Source: Rotaria macrura (taxonomy: Eukaryota > Rotifera > Eurotatoria > Philodinida > Philodinidae). From it: a DNA stretch of 64,000 bases. The stretch covers positions 1-64,000 of the forward strand of contig OENT01000258.1 in the NCBI GenBank assembly GCA_900239685.1, in the 5' to 3' direction. The translations under genes and the position numbers were made by a program. This document shows positions 12,464 through 27,000 of the stretch, piece after piece. Below the pieces are notes generated by a model. It was given only the letters and a program-made list of their open reading frames with translations, did no database searches and was not told the origin of the DNA. Position 1 is the stretch's first letter, and each line of letters opens with the position of its first letter.

Positions 12464-14889
12464 TTAAATTAATTGACAACAAGATAGAATATATTTGTTT
12501 CTTCGTCTAGCTTTTCTTGTGCATCGTTGAGATCGTGTCGATTCGAGAAAACGTTTACGTTGATCCATCAACGATTGAAAATTCGACAGTTCAACTAATG
12601 ATAAACTTTCATTAGTTCGTCGACGTGATTCATCTTGAAGAAGATTTAGAATTTGTTTGGTTTCACCATTCTTAATAAATTGACTCAGATAGAGTAAACT
12701 TGAACCATCACAATCAGCAAATAGTTGTGATATATGATAAAGATCATGTTCAATCAACCAATCATGAACATTGGCTTGTGTCCAATCTGAGATATTTTTC
12801 GGAAGTATAGATGATATTGAACTTTGTAGTGGTAGTTCTTCGATGATACACGATGCTGAACCAGTACTCGATCTTGATGGTATTGTTTTAACATGATTTT
12901 CACTTATCTCCTCGGCTTGAAGTTCTTTCATGAGTAATTTCATAGCACCTACAAATTCATACTTAGTAAAATCAACATAGAGTAGTTGACCAATGAGAAA
13001 TAAAAGCCATCCATCAGGTTTGTAATGTTTTTGTAAAAGTATGGGAACAATTTTAAGTTGCCGTTGAAATGCATAATGTGCTTCGGCACGACAATAATTA
13101 CTTCTTCGATATTGTTCACTCATACAAATAATAATTGTATTTGATCGTTCAATGGCTTGTGCCATGGCATCCATTACATTGCCATGCATTTGATCGAAAT
13201 CAATCCATATACGATAGCCTAACTTAACAAGTTCATCATAGATTTGTTTACAAAGAACTTTTTCTTTATGTGAATAACTAATCATAATATCAAATTCTTT
13301 TTCATCATGAAATTCTGATAATGCACGATCTTGATGGCTTGCTTCGAGATTCCAAAGAATTCCATGAGTCATTTTTCTCATCTGTTCATTGTCACATTGT
13401 TTTGCTAAATGAACTAATTTCGACATGAAGGCTGCAGTAGAACGAAGTTGATGTTGAATATCAGAATTAAATGATAGTGCCCATAGGATATCAAAGGTTA
13501 TTGGATATTCATCACATATTTCAATGAAAAGAGGTATTTTATCTAGATCGGCTGTTTTTTGTTGTATGGCATCAATTTTCGATAAGTTCAAGAAACCTAG
13601 AAGAACGAATAGAATCACTCGTTAAATTATTCATTTATATCTTTAATGAACGAACCTTTCAATAAATGAAATATTGGAATTTGTTTATAATTTTTCGATG
13701 GATGTCGCCAAGCATGTTCAAGCATATCATAGAAAAATACAGTCAAATTATCTGCAATTTTTAAATCTTTTAAACGTTCACTACATAGAATTTCACCTAA
13801 GATAATGTATGCACGTAGACAAATTTTATCATGAATCGATAATTCAGCTATTGTTGAAAGTGTATCTGGCAATGAAACTTTCGATCGAAAAAACCAGATT
13901 AAATCTTGATTTTGTGCAAGTGTTTTTAAAGAAAATAGACAAAAATCGATTAGTTTAGTTTCATCATTCGAAGCTAATGCTTTTATATGAGAATAGAATG
14001 GTTTATAACTAATGATTCGAATAAGTGAATTAATATATGAATAAACAATTTGTTCAGAATGAAATAAACGATTGATTGGTTTTAATTTTTCTCCACCCCA
14101 CCAACAACATGCAGCTATAAAGCCCATTAAATGTGTAATACAAGTAAGAAATTGTTCACTCCACATATCTATAATATGACTATGAACTTCAATTATCTGT
14201 ATGAAATCATTTCCAACATAGTGTATAATTTCTTCGGCAGTAAATATGAAATCTTGAGCTTTGGCATTTAAATATGAACTTAAAGAGAATGAACATGTTT
14301 TTATGTAGAATAATTGTTTGGCAGTAAATATTGTTTGTGGTAGTTTCGGTTTTTGAAGTTGTGCTAAATAGAGTATGAATTGTTCGGTCATGAGATAATT
14401 TCGTGCAATAGATTGATTAATATGACAAATTATAGGCGATGTATCAAATTCAGGATTTTCATGAACAAACAATGCAAGATTATCAAACCAAAGACATGCT
14501 ATGTCAATGTATGGATCTCTATCATCTTTATCACGTTCGATTTGTTCAAATATATCATTGATTCGATCGATCGTATCAGGTATGAGTAATGATGCTTTCA
14601 TTTCATGTTTAATATTATCATAATTTAAAATTAGATTCTTATTGAATGATGCAAGTGTATAGAATAATGTTAAATAATTCGGTTGATTAATCCATTGATA
14701 AGAATCTTTACTCAATACTTTCCATGCCCAACATTCAAGTTTAAATAATGATTGATATGATTCGAGTATAAACGATGGTAATAAATCAAGATTTTGTTTT
14801 TCAAGTATATTCGTTATTTCTCTAATACCAAAAGTAAATGATGATGACAATGGAAGTACGCCGATTAGTTGTTCGAAATTGTTTTCCAT
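12464..14889 (-). CDS. ARM-like/TIR/SAM protein, copy B
   Basis: Two exons, 13656-14889 and 12464-13596, with a 59-bp intron that uses the weak donor GTTCGT: 788 codons. Architecture as in copy A: helical N-terminal ~500 residues (with CITHLMGFIAACCWW), TIR at about 512-625 starting EFDIMISYSHKEK with candidate catalytic E583 in YCRAEAHYAF, then a SAM-like domain (DWTQANVHDWLIEHDL, DCDGSSLLYLSQF). The C-terminus is basic (Arg/Lys-rich). Outside the TIR the two proteins are far apart, with perhaps a third of residues identical by eye. Over the TIR core they are nearly identical even at synonymous sites. Head-to-tail arrangement with a 1.8-kb spacer shows an old tandem duplication. A partial read of the exon as starting at 13618 would be wrong, since those residues are intronic. 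Confidence 0.85.
13092..13236 (-). repeat. Block identical to 8708-8852 in the TIR coding region
   Basis: These 145 bp match 8708-8852 of the paralogue base for base. They lie within a ~290-bp segment (12967-13254 against 8583-8870) with only a handful of differences. The sequence on both sides diverges sharply. Confidence 0.85.
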
Positions 14890-17192
14890 CGTTTAGATTG
14901 AAGTCTCAATGCACTTTACACATATTTTATTCGTATATATTTTGAGTTGTTTGATCGAATGTGCACACATGGTACTTATCGATGCATATTCTGAGGACGT
15001 TTTTTTCATATATATTATTTTCTTATGGTGTCATGCCATAGTCCTTTGACAACTTGGTGCATATCAAAAGAAAGAAAGTTATTTTCTCTGATTCTTCATT
15101 GACATTGATATGATACTGTATCTCGTTTGTTTAGTTTATTAAAATATTAATTGATATTTTTATTATTGATTATGTTTTACTTCATGTTGTTAATCTATTT
15201 TACATTTCAATTCGAATGAAATGATTTCTTTATGAGAATCAAAATTCACTTCGAATTCTAGAAAATGTTATTAGAAAACTCATTTCGTATAAAATATTAT
15301 TTCAAAGATTCTATTTCGTGTCTCCATCATTTTCTGATAGTTCGTAGTTTGAAATACTAGATAATTAATGTAAATAGCATCAGCGTGTCAGGGTGTGAGT
15401 GTGGGTGTGGCTGTGTATGAATATCGATGTCTATGTGTCTAATATCAATACCCGTAAAACATGCCTGATGTTGCAATCGAATGGCATTCTAATGTACTTC
15501 ACGCTTTTTTTTTTAATCAAACTCTATTGACATGAATTGCATTGTCAAGTACTGCTTGAATGATAAAAATACCGGGAATGAAAAAAAAAAAAGATATTAG
15601 TCGTTAGTCATCGAAAAATCATTAATAATATAAAAATGAATAAATTATTATTATTATCAAATTGTTCTGACAATTCAAGAATCTATCAACCAGAAGAAAA
15701 CAAAAAGATACGAGAATGTATCTAAAACTCGAACTTCATATAATTTCAATCTCACATTCTCAACAGATCTAGATTGTGAGAGATCTTCAGCGGGCGACAA
15801 CACATTCGTATTCTTCTGTCAATATTAGACGGTGACTATCAAGTTTGTTCAACGAAGATGACACACGAGTACATAATAACGCATTCTCATTAAAAATAAA
15901 CCAAAGCAAATAATTGATCTGCATCACATAGTAATATTGTCATACATTCTCATAATTAGAGAATAATAAAACAAAGAATCGACTCGAATCGACTTCACTT
16001 GTAGTAGATACTTTCCCATACAAATGATTTTTGGTTTTAGACAAATGAGATTCCATTTTTCACAATACTCACAAGCAGTCGAATGCTATTGACGTAAATA
16101 CAATTTATGTCAAACAATGTAGTTAGATTATCTTCATTTTCAAGATTGATCGTAAAAAGAGATCATCGTGTGACCAATTCAAATTTTTTACGATAGCACT
16201 TAGCCATCATCCGTAGTAAATCATGTCAATATAGATCCTATACTTTGACTAAGATATATCATTGTTAGAAACGTGCGTTATTAGCATTTGGATTAGTTTC
16301 AAGTGTTCGCAAAGAGTTCACCAACGATTCATTTATGAACGACACGAGATCGTCTAAGTAAAATACATTTATCTACGAATGAAGTCTCGTCTAGGCATGA
16401 ACAATTTCGATTCTTAAAATAACATATTTGACGATTCCAATTACAAAAACTGTTGACTTTACCAATGTGTGTCTCGTCTTGTCGTAACATCGACTCTGTT
16501 ATTTTACATGACTATTTCGTTCTTCAAGATATTTTCCAAAAACATCAGTGTTAGAGAGATCTTTTTATAGAAGAAAATTCATTGGAAAATCTGAGAAACA
16601 GTGTATCATCCTATCAGTACATTTCGTTAAAGAAAATCTTCTATCGAAATAGTATTTTAAATACTTGAGCAGTACGTTACTTTGAAAATTCTTATGGTAA
16701 GAAAATCATCGTACGTTTAATGGCAAAAAGAAATGAACAAACGTATGTAAAAGAAAAACAAAAGGCTCAAAATCAATATATAAAATTGTTTGAAATATCA
16801 TGAGAATACTGTGCTGTGTACTTCTAAGTCTAGACAACCTATTTATTTAGGACAAAGTAATTTTTAGAATGTCTACTTGTCGAGACGTTTGTCATCGATG
16901 CTATTCTATTGACATGAGGATCGAGTCGTTCTTCTTGCTTTTACTATTCCAACTTTGACAAGCAGTTCTTCGAATGAATCAAAAACGTTTCGACAATACA
17001 TCATGTTCGACTGTCTCCTATGTTTACCTTCGATGATTGAAAGATTAATGTTTTGTGTGACCCTAAAATTCAACGAACCAACATATAGATTGGTCCGGTG
17101 CCAAGGCACGAACAGAAAAAAAGACAACAAATAATTTCGAGTATAATGTCAAATAGTCTTTATTTTAACATCTAAAGAAGCAAACAGTGCAG
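14890..17192. other. Gene-poor interval upstream of ARM-TIR-SAM copy B
   Basis: AT-rich. A short GT-rich stretch sits at about 15386-15425 and an ORF at 16906-17130 has no recognisable content. No exon supported. Confidence 0.5.
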
Positions 17193-20100
17193 TTATACAT
17201 TTGTTCGCATAGTGTTTTGCGAAACACTTGTTTGTCGTGGAATTTTATAAATATGTAAGCAATATTGAAGAAATGTATGTACACAGCACTTGCGGGACAA
17301 TCGCTTTAATAACAAGATAAGTTCGTGACGAAAACGATTTCCCCACAATGAATAAAGAAAGAAATTTAAACAAAATGACATGAAATAGAAATGTCTTAAT
17401 ATATCCAATGTACGTGTTAAGACATGTTTCGATATAATTGAATAGAATAAAACTGCACAATATGGTGAGTTTAATATTAAAAATGTTGTTGAACATATGA
17501 CAAGCATTTTTGTTGTACGACGAGATATTGTTTGTTGATGTTTAACTCCATTTATAATTGGTGTAATACATTCATACGATAATCTTGCTGTTGATAGACG
17601 AGCATTATTAAAACGTGTTGAATATTCATGATCTAATCTTTCGACTTCAATGCATGGTGGCGAAACTTTTGGAGTCACTATTTCCTTTCCTACTTTTAAT
17701 TGAGTATAATCATTATTATTTCGATGAATATTCGATTCATGTAATTGTTCTCTTTCATTTACACCATCTGTTGCTTTTCGATAACAAGTTCCTTTGGGTG
17801 ATGTTTCTATTATTGAAAACAAGAAATTTTTTTTTCTTTCACTATGAATATTCTTAAGTTTCTAAAGCGATACGAATTTTTTAATGTAGATATAAGGAAA
17901 TGATTCAATGTTTTTTTTTTCATGGGCAGAATTTTGACAAAATATTGTTCTATTAATTCACTATGAAAAATATGTGTTCTCTACGAGTCCAATCAAACAA
18001 ACATAAGTTTGAGTGTCTGTCATTCTATGACAGTTGGTGCAGAAAAATTCGATTACAATTTTTGGAGTAGAGGTTAAAAACACGATTAGAAGTTTTTCGT
18101 TGATTTTTATCAACAGAATTGTTGCATCTAACAAGGATGGATTGTGAAATTCTCATTCTTCTTTTTTGATGTATTATCATAAAAAGTGGATTCTCTGAAA
18201 ACTGATTGTATTACGTTTATAAAAATCACATAGCGAATACATATCAATATTTCTTGATAATATGGACATGACACTATCAAATTATACATATACGTTTACG
18301 TACATCGATATACTATTGATTCGACGATAGATGGCGTTTGACATTCGTTTTGTGTACATAAGAACAAACCTGGTAGTACATAGGTTCTTTTAGATTGAAG
18401 GAACTTTTTCTCACAAGTCTAGATATATTCCGTTCTTTTTTTTATGGTGTTTAGAGCGCACCCCAAGCGTTCTAAAGATCCTTACGCTCCCAGCTTCACA
18501 GACATTGTTGTGTATGCGTGATGAAGGAGTATAGAAACCAAATTATTCGTGTTAATGTAAAAATTAACCATGCTATTGAATCCCTGGGGCAGTACGTAGA
18601 TGAATACTAACAGAATGTGTCCCGAAATAGATCGAACGATTCTCTCAGTTAAGAAACAACAGCTAGATCATCTCATACATTACGATGCCAGAATAAAATG
18701 TTTAAATACTTTTTTGTTTGTCTAATTAGTTTAAGATCTTTGTTCGATTTCACTCGAATCTTAGCTATTTCGAGGATTATTATGTTATTAACTCGAAAAT
18801 ATTCATTTATTAGCTTTTGAGATCAATTAAGATTCATCAAGATCATCGTAATCAATAAAAATCGATGCTTTACTAGATTTATATATAGTAGATAAAAATG
18901 AATTTTCTTCTGAATAGAAACTCATGTGATATTTATCCCAATATCATAGTTCTATCGTTCAATGTTTAGCGATGTAATGACGCAGAATCTTTTTAATACT
19001 AAGCACCCTTTGGTCATATAATTACTATCATTTTATTCAATATTGATAATACCGTCGTCAACGATGACTTTGATTCAGGAAACAATTAGATGCACTGTTT
19101 ACAGTCACACAAGATCTACTAGAATAAAGAGTTCAAGAAGTATTATCCTAAGTGCGCTAACGAAAATCTTCATAATAACCTGTTGTCTTTTCAAGTTAAA
19201 TTAACCATTCATATCATTATCTATATGAAAATACGTATCTATTTTTATATTGAAAATCGACGGGGTATAGATATTAAAATCAAGTGATGTTCTATGTTGA
19301 AAAAAAAAACGTTGAAAACACTTTCTATCATTCGTACGAGTAAAACTAATTAGCGATGGTTACTATTTCAGAATTTTTTTTAAACGAAAAACTTCATCTT
19401 GTACCTATTGAAAAAAAAAGTAGCGGAAATAATCGTAATTAATTCTCTCTGGTAAATTTCCGTTTGTAACTCGTAGGTGAATTATTAGTGATATAATTCT
19501 GTTTGTAAATGGAAATGATATAATTATATATTTTTTCCTATTCTAATTATTATATAGTGAATAAGGTGAGACAAAAAGAAAGGATTTTATAGTCAATCAT
19601 TATTGTTTTTTCCTCCGTCTTCTTCATGTATCATCTATGCACATTCTCATTTTTAAACAAATCTTCTCACGTTAGAATTCGTCAACACAACATGTAGCGT
19701 ACTAGGAAAATACTATTCTTATTCAATGTCAATCTTTTAAAAAGACATCAATGTCATGTTTTTCTATTTAGATATCCCATCTGGTTGTTTTCTATACAAA
19801 ATATGTCAAATGACATCTGATAAAAACCATATGTAAGTGATAATTTAGGAAATATAGTTAGTTTAGAATTTGTTCGATGATTTATGAGACAGAAAAATTA
19901 ACTCGAAAACATTCATGCTTCATTTCATATTACATGTGATTGACATTCATTATCATAGAAATTCTTCGGTGTAAACTAATATCCGAATTGTAAGTCTGAT
20001 ACTAATAATGTACGAAACGTTCTAAATTTCAATCAATTCTATCTGTGAAGAAGAAAAAAAAACATGATTTTCAATAGGATCGATACTCATGAACAGAAAA

Positions 20101-21032
20101 ATCATTTGAATATGTGATTAGTAACATTTAATATCATCCGTATAAGTTCACTCAGAATATTATTTCTCTACTTGACAAAATAGAACTGCATTCAATCTAC
20201 AATAGACATAATAGGAAGAATCACTTAACAACATGTTTTTTTGCAACTTTTGTTCTTATGCAAAACAAAAATCGTAGTTTTTAAAAAGATCAACTTTGAT
20301 AATTAACTTACCGAAATTATTGACAAATTTTTGTCTTGAATTTAATTTACAAACAATACCAAAGTTAAATAGAAGAATAAATATAAATGGTATGACAAAT
20401 GTTAAACATACATCAACAATCAATAATGGAAATAGAGCAGGATAACTTTCATCTTCTCGACATTGTCCATGTGATATATTAGTAAAAAAGAAACTGAATG
20501 AATAAAAACTACAACTGATAAATATAAGTAGTAATATATTAACGATTGATGAACGATGTGATATTATTGCATTGGCATGTAATGGAAAAAGAACAGCAAC
20601 GAAACGTTGCAATGTAAATGATAATGTAAAAGCTGCTGATAAAAACGAACAAACATGTGTTATGTAAACAGTTGTTTGACACAATAATAATGAACGATGA
20701 AGACCAATCGATTGATATGTTAATACATCAACCATGGCTAAAAATATAATTAATAAATAGAGAAAATCTGTCGCAGCTAATGCTGTTAATAATATTGATG
20801 AACGCCATTGACGCATGCTATGTTGATTCAATACAATAATCGTGCATGTATTACCAATCATACCAACTATTGATACAATAAATGTTATGTAAATTGTTAA
20901 ACGTTCGACAAGTGTCAATGTCTCATAATTATTAGTTGATAAGTCACTATTTAAAAGACTTACATTGAAATTAGAATTTGTTGAGTTCATATTAACGAAT
21001 GAAATATAATGTGTATAATTAGAATTTGTCAT
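17193..21032 (-). CDS. Rhodopsin-like (class A) G-protein-coupled receptor
   Basis: Seven-transmembrane receptor in two exons, 20312-21032 and 17193-17806, 444 codons, joined over a 2505-bp intron with good sites (G/GTAAGT and TTCAATAATAG). Residues 1-42 hold N-glycosylation sequons at 5, 16 and 23. TM1 is ~43-68 (GMIGNT), TM2 ~78-102 (LAATDF), C118 begins TM3, TM5 is ~200-229, TM6 ~338-366 and TM7 ~375-395. Intracellular loop 3 exceeds 100 residues and the intron splits it. Two class A signatures are altered: the DRY position reads LQRFVAV and NPxxY reads CLNFFLYSLWG. The following FRHEL fits helix 8. The overall look is of invertebrate peptide-type receptors, but the ligand cannot be named. 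An unseen small exon inside the long intron is possible, though none is needed for the frame. Confidence 0.85.
17807..20311 (-). other. 2.5-kb intron of the GPCR gene
   Basis: AT-rich and without extra exons that I can support. A GC-richer patch at about 18450-18600 interrupts it and may be a decayed repeat. I could not match it elsewhere in the window. Confidence 0.6.
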
Positions 21033-24000
21033 TTTTCAAAAAAAAATAAAAACAAAAACCGAACGATTACGAAAGTCATAGCCAGTTCTCAAGTTTATTT
21101 CATCTGCAATAAAGATAACAAATAGCCATGTTATTATTATAGTTTTCAAAGAAAATACGGAAATTATTCATATTGATAGACTACAACGAGGAACAAAACA
21201 AACAAACGCTTGAGTAACAATATACCGATTGACTGTCGTTTTAGCTAATGTTATCATTCGAATGGAACTTCGTTTTTTTTTTCTTCTTTTTTTATCACTA
21301 TATCATATGTTCGTAGAAAAACAATACAGACATGTGTGTATGCAGCTGTTTTGTTTGTCTGGTAGCTAATCATTTCGTTTTTGAAAAATAAAAAGTTTAT
21401 TACCGCAATGTCTTCTAATTGATGGAACTCAATATCATATAGAGTAACAAGAAGAATAACAAGTGTATACTTATCATATATTAATCTATCTAAACTCGAT
21501 GATAGTCGAAGGATAATCGTGTTTCTCGTAGCGATTTTTATTCGATACATATTACGTTAAATTAGATTTTCGACAATATATGTGTATATAATGTTTTTAA
21601 AACAATGTTAAAGTTTATTTTGACATTAAGGTCGTATGTGACTTGAAAATTCTCGTTAAAAAAAGAAATAGGAGTAGATTGATCTTTAACAATGGAAATA
21701 CTCGCTTGTTTATTATGCGTATATATGAAGAATCGGATGTCATTGCATGACAATTACAGACATATGAAAGTGTACCTATTAACACGAGAATCAAACTTTT
21801 ACTAACCCATTGAACGTAAAATATTATTCTACATGAAATGAAATAAGTATGAAAACATCGATTTTGTTTCTAAACTCTATAATCTCTCGATAGAATAATC
21901 AATTGATCCACTGTACTGTACTCGATAACTTTTACATTTCTATTGGCATATAATTACATACAAAGTGATTCGATTAAACAAGTCAATAGAAACAATAATA
22001 TCACTTCGAGATGAACATGTTTCAAGAAAGAAAAAAACAGAACAAAGATACTTAGAATTCTTCTCTATAGAGAAGAACTATATAATTAATATCTCACAAA
22101 GGTCATAATAAATAAGATATTCTATATTAAAAAAAATGAAACGAATTCTCATATTTAAAAATGAAGAAGCTCATTGCGACCATCGATCATCGAATACAAG
22201 CAATAATTAAATAAGAAATGTACGAAACTGTTAGAAAGAAAACTCTTATGATTCATTCATTAAACATCGCTTATTTACGCGAATAGCATGTACACGGATT
22301 GCAGATAATATATGTTAACATGTTTCATCGCCATCATTTAAAACTCAATTATTTTTCTTTCATCTGTTCTTTTCCCATAATGTAGATTTTCTCATATTAT
22401 TCTTACATTCCTAAATGAGGGCAAGCAGCCGCGAGATCAATTGTCAATTAATCAAAATATGTTCTGCGACAAGTAGAAAAATTAGAAAAACAAATAGCCA
22501 CACATACTATCGATAAAAAAAAAAAAGAACGAGCAATTCAGATTGATAATATGGCGAACAATATTTTTGTTGATTGAAAAATTAGAAAAGAAAAATTTTT
22601 TCAGCCACAAATAATTGATAATAAAATTATCGAGTAATTTTTTTTCTAAACAAAAATAAAAAAAGAAACAGAAACTCAACATAGCCTTAATACGTCATGT
22701 AGTTGATCCATCCGTTTTTAATCAAGATTACTTCTTAGTATAAAATAAATTAATAAGGGTACTCATTGATACGCAGCATAGATTAATGGCAAAATAAAAA
22801 CTTATCTTAAATCATTATTCATCGGAATCGATGAATGGTAATAATTAGAAAAAGTGATTAAAACAAATAGTTTCATCATGATATTCAATAAAGAAATAGC
22901 TGAAATCAAATTTCAGCCGTTGTTTCACTCCACGATTGATATTTTGAATAGCATTAGAAAAACCAACTGTTTCATCCTCTATATTTATTTACACTGACCG
23001 ATTAGCAAAAATAAATGATATGCGTTTAATCAAGATCGAATCTTACTCACATGATAAACAAAAGAACTTAAAAAAAACGGAAATCCAATAGAATGTTCCA
23101 GACATCATCGCTATTTCAAATGGAATCGATTACTAAGATTTGTAGGTCACGAATTGTTTTATTAGCATATACACATGTCCCTCGATCGGATTATCGACAC
23201 TCTCTTCTAAAAATATTAATAACAATAAAATATGATTACAATCACGTATATATGGAAAATAATGTTTCTATTCCATACACTCTTCGGATTATCAATAGAG
23301 CAAGTAAAAAAAAAAGAGAGCATGCCAAGAAATAGACAAAAGGGAAAGACTCACTTCACAATAATAGCGACTTGAGTATATGGTAATGAACAAAATAATT
23401 AGTTCGCCCGAATACACACATATCAATGCTATCTTGGCAATTTTTTTTTTGTAATAGGAAATAATAAGAATAATAAGTATCATTTGTATTTTTTTACCTT
23501 GTAATTGAACAAATGTTCATATAATTTTATCATATGCCACTATAACCCATAACAATCTAATCATCATTTCGAGAAGTTACAATAAATGATACAACGTCAA
23601 TACATCGATGTCGAACGATAGTGACTCGTTGAAATACTATTTGATCTCATCCATTAAAGTATTTAGTTCTGTGTACTCAAGAATTCTACCTTTTCGTGCA
23701 TGATTTATGATCTACCGAACATAAACTCTCTATATATTGAATAAAAATAAAAAGCTTTTCGAATGAAATACAATAAATAATGCTTACATGTTGTAACTAC
23801 TCGTTTCTTACGTGCATTTTCCTATCAGTAGAAATTTCAATAATCGAATGGCATTTATTAACAATGCGACAGAAGAATTTCTCTTTCTCTCTCTTTGTAT
23901 ATTTATGTATACATATACTAGTATGTATCGCAAAATAATTCAAGGCAAGACAAAATTTGTATTATCTTATTTGGAAAAAAAATATATATTATCTGCTATT

Positions 24001-27000
24001 CACGTCATCGTAAGGCAACAAATATATTCTTCTATGTATACAATGATAAAAGAAAATAATAAACATAGAAATCTTCTAATAACTGGACAAAAATCATATG
24101 GAGACAAATTTTTCTATGTTGACACATGAAAACAACTAACTATTCGTGTTCATTAAATTTAAATATTGAAAAAGAAATCATTTTTCTCTATTTGCTAATA
24201 CAATAGGACAATGAATGAATCTAAAAACTAATATGTCATTACCTGTTTGTCAACAATTAAATTCGTATAGGAATGATATTTTATATTAATCTATGTACTT
24301 GATTAAGTTTTCTGATTAACTTCACCTTTTCTTCCCTCGAGATTGAGCATTCACATGAATACTCGTTGCATAATCACGTAGTAGTTCAAATTCTCTTCAT
24401 GGGTATTGCCTCTATGCATGAGTGAATCGTAACTCGATTGGAAAATTTGACAATTTTCTACAATCTTATGTAGAACACCCAGCAGCAAACTTTCTACTAT
24501 ACTTGAATATGAAAACTAAAAACCATGGACGATTATTTTCAATATATTATTTCTGCATGGAATAGTTTTGACTTTTTTTTCTATTTGAATGTCTGTGTTG
24601 AATAGTAACGATTTATTCTATAGAAATTAGACAATGAACAACATGCATAATTACTGATGTCTGCCAGTATTCAAGGATAATCTCCGACAAACAGTGAAAG
24701 AAAACGACTGGCATCTTTGACATCGTACTATCAACACATATATCCAAGCATTCGGATCATTTCATTTTAATGTTTGACTTACCACGGTATTTAAAACTAA
24801 AATTCGAAATATCTCATTGTTCATGATAGATCAAAAACGATGGATGAATTAAATGAACACAAATATCTAAATATTATAGTTATGATAAAACGCTAGAAAA
24901 TTTTAAATAATGTACCGGAAAACAGACGATAAGACGTCATTGTGCTTAATAAATATTAACACTACTTGTTCTATATTTATAGGATTTCAAAATCGGATTC
25001 TTATCGTAATTTTTTTTTGTACACGCTTGTTTTGTATGATGATCATCTAGTTCTAATTAATACCGAGTACAACTAAGTGAAAAAGTTTATAGTAAGATAC
25101 TCACGAGAGTCATCTTACAAATGAGTAATCATTTTATGAGTCACAATTGTTTGCACGATGTCAACCATAATCATCTATAAATATATTCAAGGCTTTTGGC
25201 TTATAAGACATTTAATATCTACTGGGCTTTTTCAAAAAAGAAAATCAATGTCGTAGTTTACTTCAAAAATGTGAATCTAACTAAAAATCGAACTAGAAAG
25301 AAATCCTAATGGAATTTATTGATTGTGAATGTAGATTTCCATCTTATGCTGCAGAAAAAAGAATAGAAATCATGATCAATGCCAGCAAAAAAAGGGTTCT
25401 AATAAAGAATTTACATAGGAATTTTGTTTTGTATTCTTCAAAATAACAAGAAGAATTGATTTAGAAAATGTAGCCATAAAAGTCTAGAACTGCAGATTAT
25501 TTTCGACTACTTACCTAGCGTATTATTCGAGTCTTCGTACAATGTAAATGATTCATATTTCATAGAAAAATGACGTTCTACGTCAAGTGTTATTCGTGTT
25601 CTTATCCAACAAAATTAGTTTTGACTTGATAGTATTAGATTTCGTGCGCGCAATCAATTACTAATATAATGTAGAATGGGTCAACATGATCTAGTCAGGA
25701 TGAGTGACATGAAAATTAAATTTACTATTGATTCGATTGTTTCAAAAGAATTCCATATGTAATAACCTTGACATCTACTTACCGTAGATAATTCTTTTTC
25801 TTTTTGAAAGATAATTTATTTTTGCCAATGATCTATAGTTGCAAAAGTATTGATCTGTTGATATCCGTTACTCAGAACTCAAACACAATAGAAATCATAG
25901 TAGAAACTGTTGATGATATTTTTTCATCGATACCCCCCCCCCGCGCCGCTTGTAAAACGGCATTGCACTATTGGACGATTAACGATCATGTTACATTCAA
26001 ATTCTACCATTACATCCTATGCTCATCATGAATTCGTCACACAACTAATTGCGACTATCATGGAAAAATACTGTTATGACAAAAACGTCGAACGTCATAT
26101 AATACAGAACGTTAATTACAATTAAAAAATTACATTATCAGACATGTCAGATTTGCATTTTTAGTTCTATTCTACATGTAATTCAATATAAAAATAAGAG
26201 ATTAGAAAATTGATTACGTCTTCTTCTTCTTCTTTTTTTTGAAGATGACGCATAATTATATATCAGTGTCGATTTCTACCAGTCTCCGATGATAATTATC
26301 TGTTGGCATAGATTTCGAGTACCATTAACTAACGTACACTCATTCCGACATGTTTGCACTGAATAATCATATAGCAACCTGCCAGCCATTCTCAGTAATT
26401 ATATTAAATGTATGGATAATTATTTATCTCTTCGTCATGATATTAATACTCTTTGACGCCTTTTTGTATATCTCAAACGAACAACAGTGCACAAAAATAT
26501 TCTCTGAAAATATCAGTATAAATTAATTTACAAACTTTGATAAATGAGAGTAAAACAATTACATTTGAAATATTTGTTATCGATAGAATAATTGAAGTGA
26601 AAATCAAGGTTAGCTCATATGAAAGAGGATAGAGAATCTCTCATGCGATCGAAATGCCTACTTTCCTTCTTTCTTTTTTTTTTTACAATAGTTTACTTCG
26701 ATGCATAAAAATAGCTTTGAACAAAAACTAAATTTCCGGCAGATTCTTCAGATGAAAGTTCCTGTGCTGTAGTGTAGACGCATTTCTCATTTAACAAGCA
26801 AACACTATTCAATGCTGTCATAACCAAGACTTGTGAAGAGTTCCGTAAAATAAGAAAAATAGAAACTTTCATTGAGAATCGATTTCCTTAATTCTAAATA
26901 GAAATGTCTGATCAAGATGACTTGAACGTAAGAAATTCTTTTTCAAGATGAAAAGAAAGGTTTTCTGTGCTTAGAAAATTTTACATAAGTAGGATGTTGC

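Noticed and set aside
15386..15425. GT-rich stretch resembling telomere repeats
   Set aside because: Only one or two irregular TGTGGG-like units in intergenic DNA; no array.
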